A DNA stretch of 32,388 nucleotides from an uncultured Clostridiaceae bacterium. GTDB lineage: Bacteria > Bacillota > Clostridia > TANB77 > CAG-508. The translations under genes and the position numbers were made by a program. The stretch covers positions 1 through 32,388 of the forward strand of contig CATLFA010000018.1 of assembly GCA_949927585.1 (NCBI GenBank). Direction: 5' to 3'. Below, in pieces: positions 7,611-16,463 of this stretch (its first letter is position 1; the number at the start of each line of letters is the position of its first letter). Below the pieces are notes generated by a model. It was not told the DNA's origin and searched no databases. It was given only the letters and a program-made list of their open reading frames with translations.

Positions 7611-10600
7611 ATGAAAGTAAAAAAAATAATTACAGGAATGTTGTTAATTGCAATTTTTATGACACAAATTAATATCATTCCATTTAGCGATTTTGTATAT
7701 GCACAAGCAACAGAAAATGTAAATAGTACAAAGTTTCATTATCAACAATTAAATGATATAGCAAAGAAAGTATATGATGGAATTTATGAAATGTATGAGC
7801 AAGGAATACTAAAAACAGGAACAGAAAGTTTTGACCTTGCTAAAGATGACAAATATGTAACACAAGAACAACTTGAAAATTACATGAAAGGAAATACAAA
7901 ATTAAAAGATGCAATGAATGCAGCAAGATACGCATTTTATGCAGATTACCCAGAAGTTTTCTATGTTGAATTTCAAAAAATTAAACTTAGAGTAACAAAA
8001 GATGCACAAAATAGATATCATGCTAATATGGGTTCTGGAAATTTGAAAGATTACTATGTAGAAGGATTTACAAGTAAAGAACAAGTTGAAGAAGAGATAA
8101 TAAAATTTAATAATATAGTAGATGAAATTGCAGAAGGAGCAAGAAATCTAGAAATACAACAAGGACAAACACTTGTAATAGAACAAATAAAATATGTACA
8201 TAATCAAATTATAAATAACACATCTTACAGAGTAGAAAGTGACTGTACAGTAGGAAATGAAAGCTTTATAGGAACTCCTTATGGAGCACTTGTAAGAAAA
8301 CAAGCAGTATGTGAAGGATATGCAAGAGCATTAAAAACAGTTTTAGATAAAATAGGAATTAATTGTATATTAGTACAAGGAATTCATCAATCAGAAGGAG
8401 CAGCAGCAGTACCACATATGTGGAATTATGTTGAAGTAGAAAAAAGAACAGCTTCAAGGTCAAATGAGAAAGTTTGGTATGCAGTAGATGCAACACTGGA
8501 TGACCCATTTTTACGTAAAACACCACTTACTCCAGATGCATTTCCAAATCCAGGAGATGACATTGTAGAAGGATTTGAAAATACAAGATGGTGTATGGTA
8601 GGTAAAGAAAGCATGAATAGAGAACATGTTGCGCTAGAAAAAGTTGAAGCAGCAGGAAACTATACATTTAAGTATCCAGAATTAGAAGAAGATGACTATG
8701 GTCTTGATTACATAACAAACAATAATGGATTACTAATAAAGTTCAAACAAGATGGAACTGAAACATCAGAATATAGAGCTGGTGACTTTTATATCAGTTA
8801 TAATAATAAAGGTTATGCAGAAAACGTAAAAGATAAAAAATATATATTAATGAAATATCATGAATATAAACCAGGAGATGATATATGGCGCGAAGGTAAC
8901 TGGGGATATATGAATCCAGATTTATATGTACCTGGAGCGTTTAGAGATAATGGAAATCATATTTATATATCAGTTCCAAATTCAGAGTATGTTGAGTTTG
9001 CAGTAACAACACGAGCACCATCAGGTACACCTTTAGAGCAATATACATACCAAGGAGATGGAAGTGACTTTGTAGCACAATCAGGAAAGTTATATAATCC
9101 AAATGGAACTTATAAAGCACCGCCTTATATTAAAACACAATCACCAGCAGCAACAGCATCACTTTCAGTAGGACCAACATATCATGTTGATGTTACTTAT
9201 GATGATGATTTAGTATTAGCAGAAGGACAAACACAAGCAGGTTATAGATTAGAATCAACAGGACCAACAGGGGCAGACCATGCTGAAATTACAAACTTTA
9301 CATTTGATGGAAAACGTAGAGTAACATTTGATTTAAAATTTAGTAAAATGTGGGCAGACGATGGAGCAGGCTATAGTATCTATATAACTGGAATAGTTGG
9401 AAAGAATAGTGGTAAAGCTCCAATGGAAATAAGTTATGGAGCAGTAAACATAATAGCATGTTCATTTAGTATGAATAAATATAAAAATTGGGAAGTATAT
9501 GGAACACCAACACTTCTTGAAAACGAAGACCTTTCAATGAATGAATGGGAAACAAGTGATGGAGAACCAGTGTCAGAAAAACTAAAAAGTAGAATAGCAT
9601 TAGTAACAACAAGAACAACATCAGCAGAGAAGGATGCAATTAATGAATTAATGGAAGAAGAATTAGGCGACCAAAAATTAGTTACAAGTGAAACTTACAA
9701 TATTTCATTAAATGTATGTAAAAAATATGTTGTTAAAACAGGACACAGATTAAGAATATCTTTAGGATTTCCAGCTGGATATGGTCCAGAAGATGCAGGC
9801 GTTACATTTAAAGCATATCATTTTATGAGAGATAAAGAAGGTAACGTTACAGGAGTTGAAGAAATTCCATGTGTAGTAACACAATATGGTTTAATTATAA
9901 CATGTGATTCTTTTAGTCCATTTGCCATTGCCATGGTAGAAACTGACGAAGAAGTAGTAATAAAAGAAAAAGCTGTAATAGTATCAGCAGAAGAAGGCGG
10001 AAATATAGCAGGAGCAAATAGAGAAGAAGGAAATATTATTACTCTTAAAGAAAATGAAACAGAAACTCTTAATATTAAAGCTAATGAAGGATATGAAATA
10101 GAATCAATTACTATTTGTGGTGAAGAAAAAGATATGTCACAAATAGAAAACAAAGAAGAAACAACAGTTACAGTAAGCTATGATGATGTTAAAGATGGAA
10201 ACTGTATAGTTAATGTTAAATTTGTTGCTAAAACAGTACTTCAAGAAGAAGATAATAAAGGAGAAGTAGTAGCAGAGCCAGTTGCAGTACCAGTAACAGC
10301 TACAATACCAGAAGAAAAAATGGTAAGCTTAAATACAACATTAACAATTAATAGTAATGTAGAAGAAGCAGAAGGAATATGCACATATCAATGGTATAAA
10401 GATGGAACAAAATTAGAAGGAAAAACAAACAAAGTATTAACAATTGAAAATGTAAAAGAAACAGATGGTGGAGAATATATACTAAAAGTTACTAATACAT
10501 TAGGTACATTAAGCGAAGAAACAAGTAGCAATACTTGTACAGTAACAGTTAGAGGATTTGCAACATCTATAACATCTGCAAATGAAACTGTAGACATACA

Positions 10601-11390
10601 CAAAATAGAACCAGGTGAAGAATTTGAATTAAACTTTAATATAGATAATTTCAAAAATATAGGAAAAGGATTAATTTCATTAACTGGTCAATTAGAATAT
10701 GACACTAATATTTTAGAAAAAATTAGTATTACAGGAAAAAATGGTTGGGACTTAGACAAAAATTCATTTAATGAACAAAACTTTAAACTTGTAATAGATA
10801 ATGAAGAATATGTAACAGAAGGAAACACAATGTTTACAGTAAAATTTAAAGCAAAAGATACAATAACACAAAACACAAAAACAATAGTAAAAATAAAAGA
10901 AGTTACAGCAAGTGGTGGATATGGTGCAATTTTAGCAAATGACTCAGAGCTAGAAATAGGAATAGAAATTCCAGAAATAGAAAATATTACATCTGAAAAA
11001 TATGATATAAATGAAGAAGAGAAAAGTATTTCAAAAATAGCACCAGAAACAACAGTTGCACAATTTAAACAAAATGTAACAACAAAACAAGAAATGGTAT
11101 TTACTGATAAAGAAGGCAATACATTAAATGATGAAAATGTTCTTGGAACAGGAATGAAAGTAAAAGTTGGAGAAACTTTAGAATACACAATTGTTGTAAC
11201 AGGAGACATTGATGGAGATGCTGAAATTACAGTTAATGACCTTGCAAAAATAAAACTACATATAATTGAAAAAGAATCACTAAGTGGGATTAGTCTAAAA
11301 GCTGCAGATGTTGATGAAGATGAAAAAATTACAATTAATGATGTAGCAAGAATAAAATTAATATTAATTGGTTTATTTGAAACAGAATAA
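7611..11390 (+). CDS. Secreted transglutaminase-like protein with Ig-like, cohesin-like and dockerin modules
   Basis: A 1259-residue exported multidomain protein. Residues 1-31 are a signal peptide (cleavage near VYAQA). A transglutaminase/protease-like domain covers about 190-300, with the triad Cys234 (AVCEGYA), His269 (HMWNYV) and Asp293 (VDATLDDP). This could be a protease, amidase or cross-linking enzyme; the substrate is unknown. The middle (300-780) is beta-rich and unassigned. About 790-870 resembles a bacterial repeat module. An Ig-like domain lies at about 900-982 (YQWYKDGTKLEG, DGGEYILKVTN), a cohesin-like domain at about 990-1117, and a type I dockerin at 1198-1259 with two Ca-binding loops (GDIDGDAEITVNDLAKIK and ADVDEDEKITINDVARIK). 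It is 14 bases upstream of a sortase-anchored cohesin-like protein, the likely docking partner. Ribosome binding site GAAAGAGGGG; ATG start. Confidence 0.85.
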   Translation: MKVKKIITGMLLIAIFMTQINIIPFSDFVYAQATENVNSTKFHYQQLNDIAKKVYDGIYEMYEQGILKTGTESFDLAKDDKYVTQEQLENYMKGNTKLKDAMNAARYAFYADYPEVFYVEFQKIKLRVTKDAQNRYHANMGSGNLKDYYVEGFTSKEQVEEEIIKFNNIVDEIAEGARNLEIQQGQTLVIEQIKYVHNQIINNTSYRVESDCTVGNESFIGTPYGALVRKQAVCEGYARALKTVLDKIGINCILVQGIHQSEGAAAVPHMWNYVEVEKRTASRSNEKVWYAVDATLDDPFLRKTPLTPDAFPNPGDDIVEGFENTRWCMVGKESMNREHVALEKVEAAGNYTFKYPELEEDDYGLDYITNNNGLLIKFKQDGTETSEYRAGDFYISYNNKGYAENVKDKKYILMKYHEYKPGDDIWREGNWGYMNPDLYVPGAFRDNGNHIYISVPNSEYVEFAVTTRAPSGTPLEQYTYQGDGSDFVAQSGKLYNPNGTYKAPPYIKTQSPAATASLSVGPTYHVDVTYDDDLVLAEGQTQAGYRLESTGPTGADHAEITNFTFDGKRRVTFDLKFSKMWADDGAGYSIYITGIVGKNSGKAPMEISYGAVNIIACSFSMNKYKNWEVYGTPTLLENEDLSMNEWETSDGEPVSEKLKSRIALVTTRTTSAEKDAINELMEEELGDQKLVTSETYNISLNVCKKYVVKTGHRLRISLGFPAGYGPEDAGVTFKAYHFMRDKEGNVTGVEEIPCVVTQYGLIITCDSFSPFAIAMVETDEEVVIKEKAVIVSAEEGGNIAGANREEGNIITLKENETETLNIKANEGYEIESITICGEEKDMSQIENKEETTVTVSYDDVKDGNCIVNVKFVAKTVLQEEDNKGEVVAEPVAVPVTATIPEEKMVSLNTTLTINSNVEEAEGICTYQWYKDGTKLEGKTNKVLTIENVKETDGGEYILKVTNTLGTLSEETSSNTCTVTVRGFATSITSANETVDIHKIEPGEEFELNFNIDNFKNIGKGLISLTGQLEYDTNILEKISITGKNGWDLDKNSFNEQNFKLVIDNEEYVTEGNTMFTVKFKAKDTITQNTKTIVKIKEVTASGGYGAILANDSELEIGIEIPEIENITSEKYDINEEEKSISKIAPETTVAQFKQNVTTKQEMVFTDKEGNTLNDENVLGTGMKVKVGETLEYTIVVTGDIDGDAEITVNDLAKIKLHIIEKESLSGISLKAADVDEDEKITINDVARIKLILIGLFETE

Positions 11391-11404
11391 AGCGAGGAGA
11401 ATTT

Positions 11405-12127
11405 ATGAAGAAAATAGCAAAATTTAGTATAATAATGTTATTAATGATAATTGGATTAAAAGTAAATGTATATGCAAAACCTAACTGTAATGTAAATATT
11501 CAAATTAATAAAACAGAAATTAATAAGAATGAAGAGTTTACAGTAGAAGTAAAAATATCAAATATACAATCTGAAAGAGGAATTATAGCATTAGAAGGAA
11601 TATTAGAATATGATAAAGAAAGTATTACATTAATAAAAATGGAAGGTCAAAATGACTGGAGTACACCCATAAAAGATTTATCTTATAATGAGTCAAATGG
11701 AAAGCTGGTAATAGATAAAAAAGGATTAGCTAAAAGTGATGAAACAATTCTTAAACTTGTTTTTAAAGCAAATGAAACAAGTAAGAAAAATAATATAATA
11801 ATTTTAAAAGATATTACTATTGCAGATGGAACTTTACCAAGTACAGTAGTAAATACCTACCAATATATAACAATAAAAGAAGGAACAGAAAATCCAATTC
11901 CAAATCCACCAGTTGATCAGAAACCAGACCCAGAACCAGACAAAAATACAAATAAAGTTTCTAATGATACTAATATTTCTAATAAAGATAACATTGTAGG
12001 AGGAAAGCTACCACAAACAGGAAGTAACAATATAATTCTGATAACAAGTATAATAATATTTATGACTATAGGAATAGTTATGTATGTAAAAATTAGAAAT
12101 GTTGATAGAAAATCATTAATTAAATAA
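11405..12127 (+). CDS. Sortase-anchored cohesin-like surface protein (LPQTG)
   Basis: A 240-residue wall-anchored protein. Residues 1-24 are a signal peptide (ending VYAKP). About 28-160 form a cohesin-like beta-sandwich (VNIQINKTEINKNEEFTVEV, then GIIALEGILEYDKESITLIK). It is similar in layout to the cohesin-like module inside the upstream protein: both contain a G-I/L-x-A/S-L-x-G-x-LEYD pattern followed by a Trp about 20 residues on. A Pro/Asp/Asn-rich spacer leads to LPQTG at 202-206, a hydrophobic helix and a short charged tail, the standard sortase signal. It shares an operon with the dockerin protein (GCGAGGAG box between them). Inference: it tethers dockerin-bearing proteins to the wall, like a minimal anchoring scaffoldin. 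The cohesin call rests on pattern, not alignment. Confidence 0.8.
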   Translation: MKKIAKFSIIMLLMIIGLKVNVYAKPNCNVNIQINKTEINKNEEFTVEVKISNIQSERGIIALEGILEYDKESITLIKMEGQNDWSTPIKDLSYNESNGKLVIDKKGLAKSDETILKLVFKANETSKKNNIIILKDITIADGTLPSTVVNTYQYITIKEGTENPIPNPPVDQKPDPEPDKNTNKVSNDTNISNKDNIVGGKLPQTGSNNIILITSIIIFMTIGIVMYVKIRNVDRKSLIK

Positions 12128-12155
12128 AAATACTTAATTGTTATAAAATATAAGT

Positions 12156-12210
12156 AATAATAAAAATAACTAGAATTAGTAAAAACTAATTTCTAGTTAT
12201 TTTTATTATT
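12156..12210. terminator. Long hairpin terminator after the cohesin-like gene
   Basis: A 20-bp perfect outer stem (12156-12175 with 12191-12210) and a 5-bp inner stem TTAGT/ACTAA with one bulged T and an AAAA loop. It separates the surface operon from the next gene. Confidence 0.8.
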
Positions 12211-12218
12211 AAAAAAAG

Positions 12219-12247
12219 TTGTAATCAACATAAAAATGTGATATACT
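12219..12247 (+). promoter_or_regulatory. Sigma-A promoter of the small ORF at 12306
   Basis: TTGTAA (12219-12224), 17-base spacer, TATACT (12242-12247). A good ribosome binding site (AAAGGAG) and ATG follow. Confidence 0.6.
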
Positions 12248-12305
12248 AAATTTAGTAATGTTAATATAAATCTCGTTTGTTTTAATTAAAGAAAGGAGAA
12301 TAGAT

Positions 12306-12644
12306 ATGCGGAAAATTACTATTAAGGAATTAGCAGATGAAATAAAAAACAGCATAAGTTCAGGAAAAATAACAACTTACTACATCAAGGATAATCCTTT
12401 TTGTGTATATGAGGGAAAAAGAAGGGAAAGAAGACAAATTCTTGATGTACAGGAGCAAAACCAATATGATACTATATACGAAAAATTGAAGGAAAGCCTT
12501 TGGAGTAGCAAAAAGGTAATTTTCTGGAATACCGACAGTAACGGAACCTACAGCGGAAAGCTAATTATTGACTCTACAGTAATAGTGGAATTCAAATATA
12601 GTTCACTTGAAGGTCAAGGCTGGCTGTATAAAAAGTATAAGTAG
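12306..12644 (+). CDS. Small hypothetical protein of foreign-looking composition
   Basis: A 112-residue soluble protein with no domain I recognise. It opens MRKITIKELADEIKN, which could be an N-terminal helix-turn-helix-like segment, and ends in a Trp/Tyr-rich beta region (VIFWNTDSNGTYSGKLIID, GWLYKKYK). It has its own promoter, ribosome binding site and terminator. Its codon use is less AT-biased than its neighbours (ACC, AGC, CTG, AAG are frequent), suggesting recent transfer. Its second codon is CGG. If CGG forced a +1 shift here as in comEC or murA, the product would be an 8-residue peptide. Either CGG is read as arginine here, or translation starts elsewhere, or the gene is not expressed as drawn. 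Confidence 0.6.
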   Translation: MRKITIKELADEIKNSISSGKITTYYIKDNPFCVYEGKRRERRQILDVQEQNQYDTIYEKLKESLWSSKKVIFWNTDSNGTYSGKLIIDSTVIVEFKYSSLEGQGWLYKKYK

Positions 12645-12651
12645 GAATAAT

Positions 12652-12681
12652 AAAAAAAGCACCAAAATTGGTGCTTTTTTT
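12652..12681. terminator. Terminator after the small ORF
   Basis: AAAAAAAGCACCAA pairs with TTGGTGCTTTTTTT around a minimal A-rich loop; a symmetric intrinsic terminator with T7 on the plus strand. Confidence 0.8.
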
Positions 12682-12746
12682 ATAATAATTGTATAAAATT
12701 AACAAAAAAATATCATACTATAACAAAATGTGAAAGAGGTAGTAGT

Positions 12747-13343
12747 ATGAGAAAGTATTATATAATAAGTATAATTGGAATTATAATATTTGCAATATTA
12801 ATTACAATAGGAGTTTCAATATATAAAAATACAAATTCAAATTTACAACAACAAGGAGAGACAAAAAATGTTGTAGAAAAAAATGAAATGCAAAACAATT
12901 TAGTAAATAGTAATATAGAATTAGTAACAACAGCAAGTGAAGAAGAAAAAACTTCTCCAAATTGTTTATTTATATTTAAGACATATTATAAAAAATGCGA
13001 ACACATAAAAGTAGAAAGAGAAAAAATAACAGAAACAATGGTAAATAAAACAAGAGAAGATTTAGAAACTATATATAAAAACTGGAATATAGTAACTTTT
13101 AGAAATAATGAAGTATTATTTTACAAAGAAGAAGAAGGAAGCTGTGGAGAACACTATTTATTAAAAGAACTAGAAGGAAAAATTGCAATATATAATATAG
13201 ATGAACAAAATAATTTGAATTTATATGAAGAAACAGAAATATTAACTAATTATTTACCAGAAGAGGATATAAATAGGTTAAAACAAGGGATAAGAGTAGA
13301 AGGAAAAGACAAACTAAATCAAGCTTTGGAAGATTATGAATAA
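12747..13343 (+). CDS. Membrane-anchored protein with BofC C-terminal-like domain
   Basis: A 198-residue protein: N-terminal membrane anchor (residues 5-26), Asn/Gln-rich linker, then a folded part from about residue 68. That part has paired cysteines (SPNC, KKCEH, SCGEHY). The end follows the BofC C-terminal pattern: EGKIAIYNIDEQNNL, LYEETEI, LPEEDINRLKQGIRVEG, then a Leu/Ala-rich EDYE end. In Bacillus, BofC sits between the spore membranes and restrains the SpoIVB signal that activates pro-sigma-K. The exact role here is inference, since only the C-terminal half matches and true BofC has an extra N-terminal domain. A CATACTAT box at 12714 with GTATAAA 16 bases upstream faintly resembles a sigma-E promoter. 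It is convergent with pgsA. Confidence 0.65.
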   Translation: MRKYYIISIIGIIIFAILITIGVSIYKNTNSNLQQQGETKNVVEKNEMQNNLVNSNIELVTTASEEEKTSPNCLFIFKTYYKKCEHIKVEREKITETMVNKTREDLETIYKNWNIVTFRNNEVLFYKEEEGSCGEHYLLKELEGKIAIYNIDEQNNLNLYEETEILTNYLPEEDINRLKQGIRVEGKDKLNQALEDYE

Positions 13344-13383
13344 AAAAGAAAGCTTTGGGCTGTAGCTCAAAGCTTTCTTTTTT
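13342..13383. terminator. Bidirectional terminator between the BofC-like gene and pgsA
   Basis: A 16-bp perfect stem (13342-13357 with 13368-13383), extended by a G-U pair and GCT/AGC, with A and T runs on both sides. It overlaps the pgsA stop codon and serves both convergent genes. Confidence 0.85.
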
Positions 13384-13981
13384 ATTCTTGTATTTTTTCT
13401 TCTATTTTTAAATTTTCTTTTTTTAAATAACCTTGTTTATAAAAAGTTATATAATACATTACTAAGGAAAATATAGTTGTTGCTAATGCTAAATAATATA
13501 AGTATATATCAAATTTTGGAAGCAAAGTTTGGTAAGTATAGTTCCAATATTTTATAGCAAAAGATGAAACAATTGCTAAATAAAATAATACAGTTGCAAG
13601 TTTTCCATACCATTTACTAGATACTACAAGTTCCTTACCATAAAGGAATGAAGCACCTGCTACCATTACAAATTCTTTAATAAACACAATTAGTAAAAAC
13701 CACATTGGTATAATATTTTTTAAGGCTAAAGTAACTAATATAGATACTTGTGTTGCCTTATCAGCTAATGGATCTATCAATTTTCCAAAGTTAGTTATAA
13801 AATCAAATTTTCTAGCAATAAATCCATCAAGTATATCTGTCAAGCCAGATAAAGTAAGAATTATAAATGCCTCCAAATAATTATTTTTTACTATGCTAAC
13901 TATAATAAATGGTATTAATATAAACCTTAAAATAGTTAATGCATTTGGTATATGTCTGCAACAATCTTTTAATTTCTTCAT
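13382..13981 (-). CDS. pgsA: CDP-alcohol phosphatidyltransferase, probably PgsA
   Basis: A 199-residue polytopic membrane enzyme that transfers a phosphatidyl group from CDP-diacylglycerol to an alcohol, most likely glycerol-3-phosphate, making phosphatidylglycerol phosphate. The full family motif is present: DILDGFIAR, then G eight residues after the R, then LIDPLADK, which fits Dx2DGx2ARx8Gx3Dx3D. Five to six membrane helices are predicted by eye. Length is typical for PgsA (about 180-200). Its ribosome binding site AGGAGG overlaps the clpE stop codon on the minus strand, so it is the second gene of a clpE-pgsA operon. Substrate specificity (glycerol-phosphate or another alcohol) cannot be told from sequence alone. 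Confidence 0.85.
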   Translation of the reverse strand: MKKLKDCCRHIPNALTILRFILIPFIIVSIVKNNYLEAFIILTLSGLTDILDGFIARKFDFITNFGKLIDPLADKATQVSILVTLALKNIIPMWFLLIVFIKEFVMVAGASFLYGKELVVSSKWYGKLATVLFYLAIVSSFAIKYWNYTYQTLLPKFDIYLYYLALATTIFSLVMYYITFYKQGYLKKENLKIEEKIQE

Positions 13982-13990
13982 AAAATCCTC

Positions 13991-16310
13991 CTACAATTTT
14001 ACATCGAATTTTAATTTATCCTCTGTAACATTAATTTCAATTGTTTGTCCATTCTTTAGTTCTTGTTTCAAAATCATATCAGAAAGTTCATCTTCAATAT
14101 GTCTTTGAATTGCTCTTCTTAAAGGTCTGGCTCCAAATTTTAAATCAGTGCCTTGTTTTAATAAGTATTTCTTTGATTCTTCAGAAATATGCATAGAAAT
14201 ATTTTTATCTACTAAAGCCTTAATAGTATCATTAAGCATTAAATCTACAATTTGTATCAATTCATTTTCATTTAATGAACTAAATACAACAATTTCATCA
14301 ACTCTATTTAAAAATTCAGGTCTAAAAGTATCTTTCAAAGCATCTAATATTTTATTTCTGTTTGCAATAGATGTTCCGCCAAAACCAATAGAATTTGTAT
14401 TTAAGTTTGAACCAGCATTTGATGTCATAATAATAATTGTATTTTCAAAACTTATGGTATTTCCTTGGTTATCAGTTAATCTTCCATCATCTAAAACTTG
14501 AAGCAATATATTAAACACATCAGGGTGAGCCTTTTCAATTTCATCTAAAAGTACAATAGAATAAGGGTGACGTTTAACCTTTTCTGTAAGTTGACCTGCA
14601 TCATCATAACCCACATATCCTGGAGGAGAGCCAATTAATTTAGAAGTAGAATGACTTTCCATATATTCACTCATATCAACTCTAATAATAGAATTTTCAT
14701 CTCCAAACATTTCATATGCTAAACTTTTAGCAAGTTCAGTTTTACCAACACCAGTAGGACCAACAAATATAAATGATGGTGGCCTTTTTGTACTCTTAAG
14801 ACCAGCTCTATTTCTTCTAATAGCACGTGAAACAGATTGTACAGCCTCTTCTTGGCCAATTACTCTTTTATGAAGATTTTGCTCTAAATTTAACAATTTG
14901 AAAGTTTCTTCTTCAGTAATTTTCTTAACAGGAATTTTAGTCCAGTTCTCGATTACTTCTGCGATATCTTGGACAGTAATTTCTTTTAGCTTTAAGTTTG
15001 CATTTATCTTATCTATCTGTTCTATTAAACTACATTCACGAGTTTTAAGTTCAGCAGCCTTTTGATAATCTTCAGTAGAATCAGCAGAAGCTGCTTCTTC
15101 CTTTTCTTCCTGAACTTTTGCAAGTTCATTTTTTAAAACTTCTAAAGTATATAAATCTTTGTTATTCAAGTTAATTCTTGAACAAGCTTCATCTAATATA
15201 TCAATTGCTTTATCTGGTAAAAATCTATCATGAATATATTTTTCAGACATTATTACAGCCTGCCTAATTACATCAGTAGAAATTTTTACTTTATGAAAAT
15301 CCTCATAATATTTTTTTATACCATCTAATATATCAATTGAATCTGTAATAGAAGGTTCTTCAACAATAACTGGTTGAAATCTTCTTTCTAAGGCACTATC
15401 TTTTTCAATATATTTTCTATATTCTTTTAAAGTAGTAGTACCAATTAATTGAATTTCTCCATTAGAAAGAGAAGGTTTTAAAATATTTGCAGCATTCATA
15501 GAATGTTCACCATCACCTGCACCAATAATATTATGAATTTCATCGATAACTAAAATTATATTACCTAAAGACTTACATTCATCAATAATAGATTTCATTC
15601 TTGCTTCAAATTGACCTCTAAACTGTGTACCTGCAATAACAGCAGTCATATCAAGTAAATAAACTTCTTTATTTAAAAGTTTTGCAGGAACATTACCGCT
15701 TAGCTATCTTTATTGCTAACCCTTGTGCAATTGCAGTTTTTCCAACGCCAGGTTCACCAATTAAACAAGGGTTATTTTTAGAACGTCTATTTAATATTTG
15801 AACAATTCTTTGAATTTCTCCATTTCTACCAACAACATTGTCTAATTCATTATTTCTTGCTTTAAAAGTTAAATTAGTTCCAAAAGTATCTAAAGCTTTC
15901 TTCTTCTTTTCTTTAGGCTTCTTTTCTACTTTTACTTTTTTCTTATCAGAAGAAGTTTGTTCTTCTGAATTATTTTTCATACCAAACATATTTGAAAAAA
16001 TTGAACCTAAAGGGATTGCACCCATAGGACTTTGACTTTCATCAAAGTTTTCACTCCCTTCATCCATGCCAATTATAGAATCCATATCAATATTTTCAGA
16101 CATATCTTTAAACATATTTTCTATTTGAGCAGCCATATCTTTAACATCATCCTCAGATAAATTAGCTTGTTTAGATAAAGCATCTAAAGGGTTAATTCCC
16201 TTTTTCTTGGCACAATCATAACATAAGCCTTCTGTTGCAAAGCTTTTATCTGGAAGTTGTTTATTAACAAATATAACAGCAGTATTTTTGTTACAAATTG
16301 AACATAACAT
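13991..16310 (-). CDS. clpE: ClpE-type AAA+ unfoldase, read through one CGG +1 site
   Basis: ATP-dependent unfoldase that feeds proteins to ClpP. Two ORFs join into 772 residues when the C of CGG at 15698 is skipped. Residues 3-33 hold a zinc finger (C3xxC6, C30xxC33) in place of the Clp-N repeats of ClpC, which marks the ClpE group. AAA1 has Walker A GEPGVGKT (185-192) and Walker [13 protein letters not shown]-like coiled middle region is at about 385-435. AAA2 has Walker A GPTGVGKT (517-524), [12 protein letters not shown] and a normal C terminus. The recoding site is 12 residues after Walker A1, at a conserved glycine (AKGNVP). ATG start supported by AGGAGA. The promoter is sigma-A with an AGTCAAA half-site, which is at most weak evidence for CtsR control. 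Confidence 0.88.
15696..15698 (-). other. CGG +1 recoding site 5 (clpE codon 205)
   Basis: Minus strand AAG-C-GGT: zero frame reads CGG then TAA. Skipping the C at 15698 gives Gly205 and [18 protein letters not shown], the normal ClpC/ClpE sequence. Confidence 0.85.
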
Positions 16311-16346
16311 ACATAAGTTCTCCTTTATTGATAATTTAACAAGTAT

Positions 16347-16375
16347 ATAATACACTAAAAAAGCAAAATAGTCAA
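16347..16375 (-). promoter_or_regulatory. Sigma-A promoter of clpE-pgsA
   Basis: On the minus strand, TTGACT (16375-16370) and TATTAT (16352-16347) with a 17-base spacer. The -35 overlaps the plus-strand heptamer AGTCAAA, half of the CtsR consensus; the second half is not convincing. Confidence 0.7.
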
Positions 16376-16381
16376 AGATTA

Positions 16382-16409
16382 TTTCAATAATTGACTAAAA
16401 TTATTGAAA
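16382..16409. promoter_or_regulatory. 11-bp inverted repeat between divergent promoters
   Basis: TTTCAATAATT (16382-16392) and AATTATTGAAA (16399-16409) are perfectly complementary around GACTAA. The right arm covers the -35 of the rightward promoter and the left arm lies 7 bases from the clpE -35. A dimeric regulator bound here could control both directions. Confidence 0.5.
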
Positions 16410-16432
16410 AGGAAAAATACTAATGGTATAAT
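16404..16432 (+). promoter_or_regulatory. Sigma-A promoter of the DUF3298-like gene
   Basis: TTGAAA (16404-16409), 17-base spacer, perfect TATAAT (16427-16432), 32 bases before the ATG. Confidence 0.7.
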
Positions 16433-16463
16433 ATAAGCAAAATATAGACAAAGGAGCAAATTT

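Noticed and set aside
16360..16376. CtsR operator before clpE
   Set aside because: Only one heptamer (AGTCAAA) matches; the required second direct repeat is not there.
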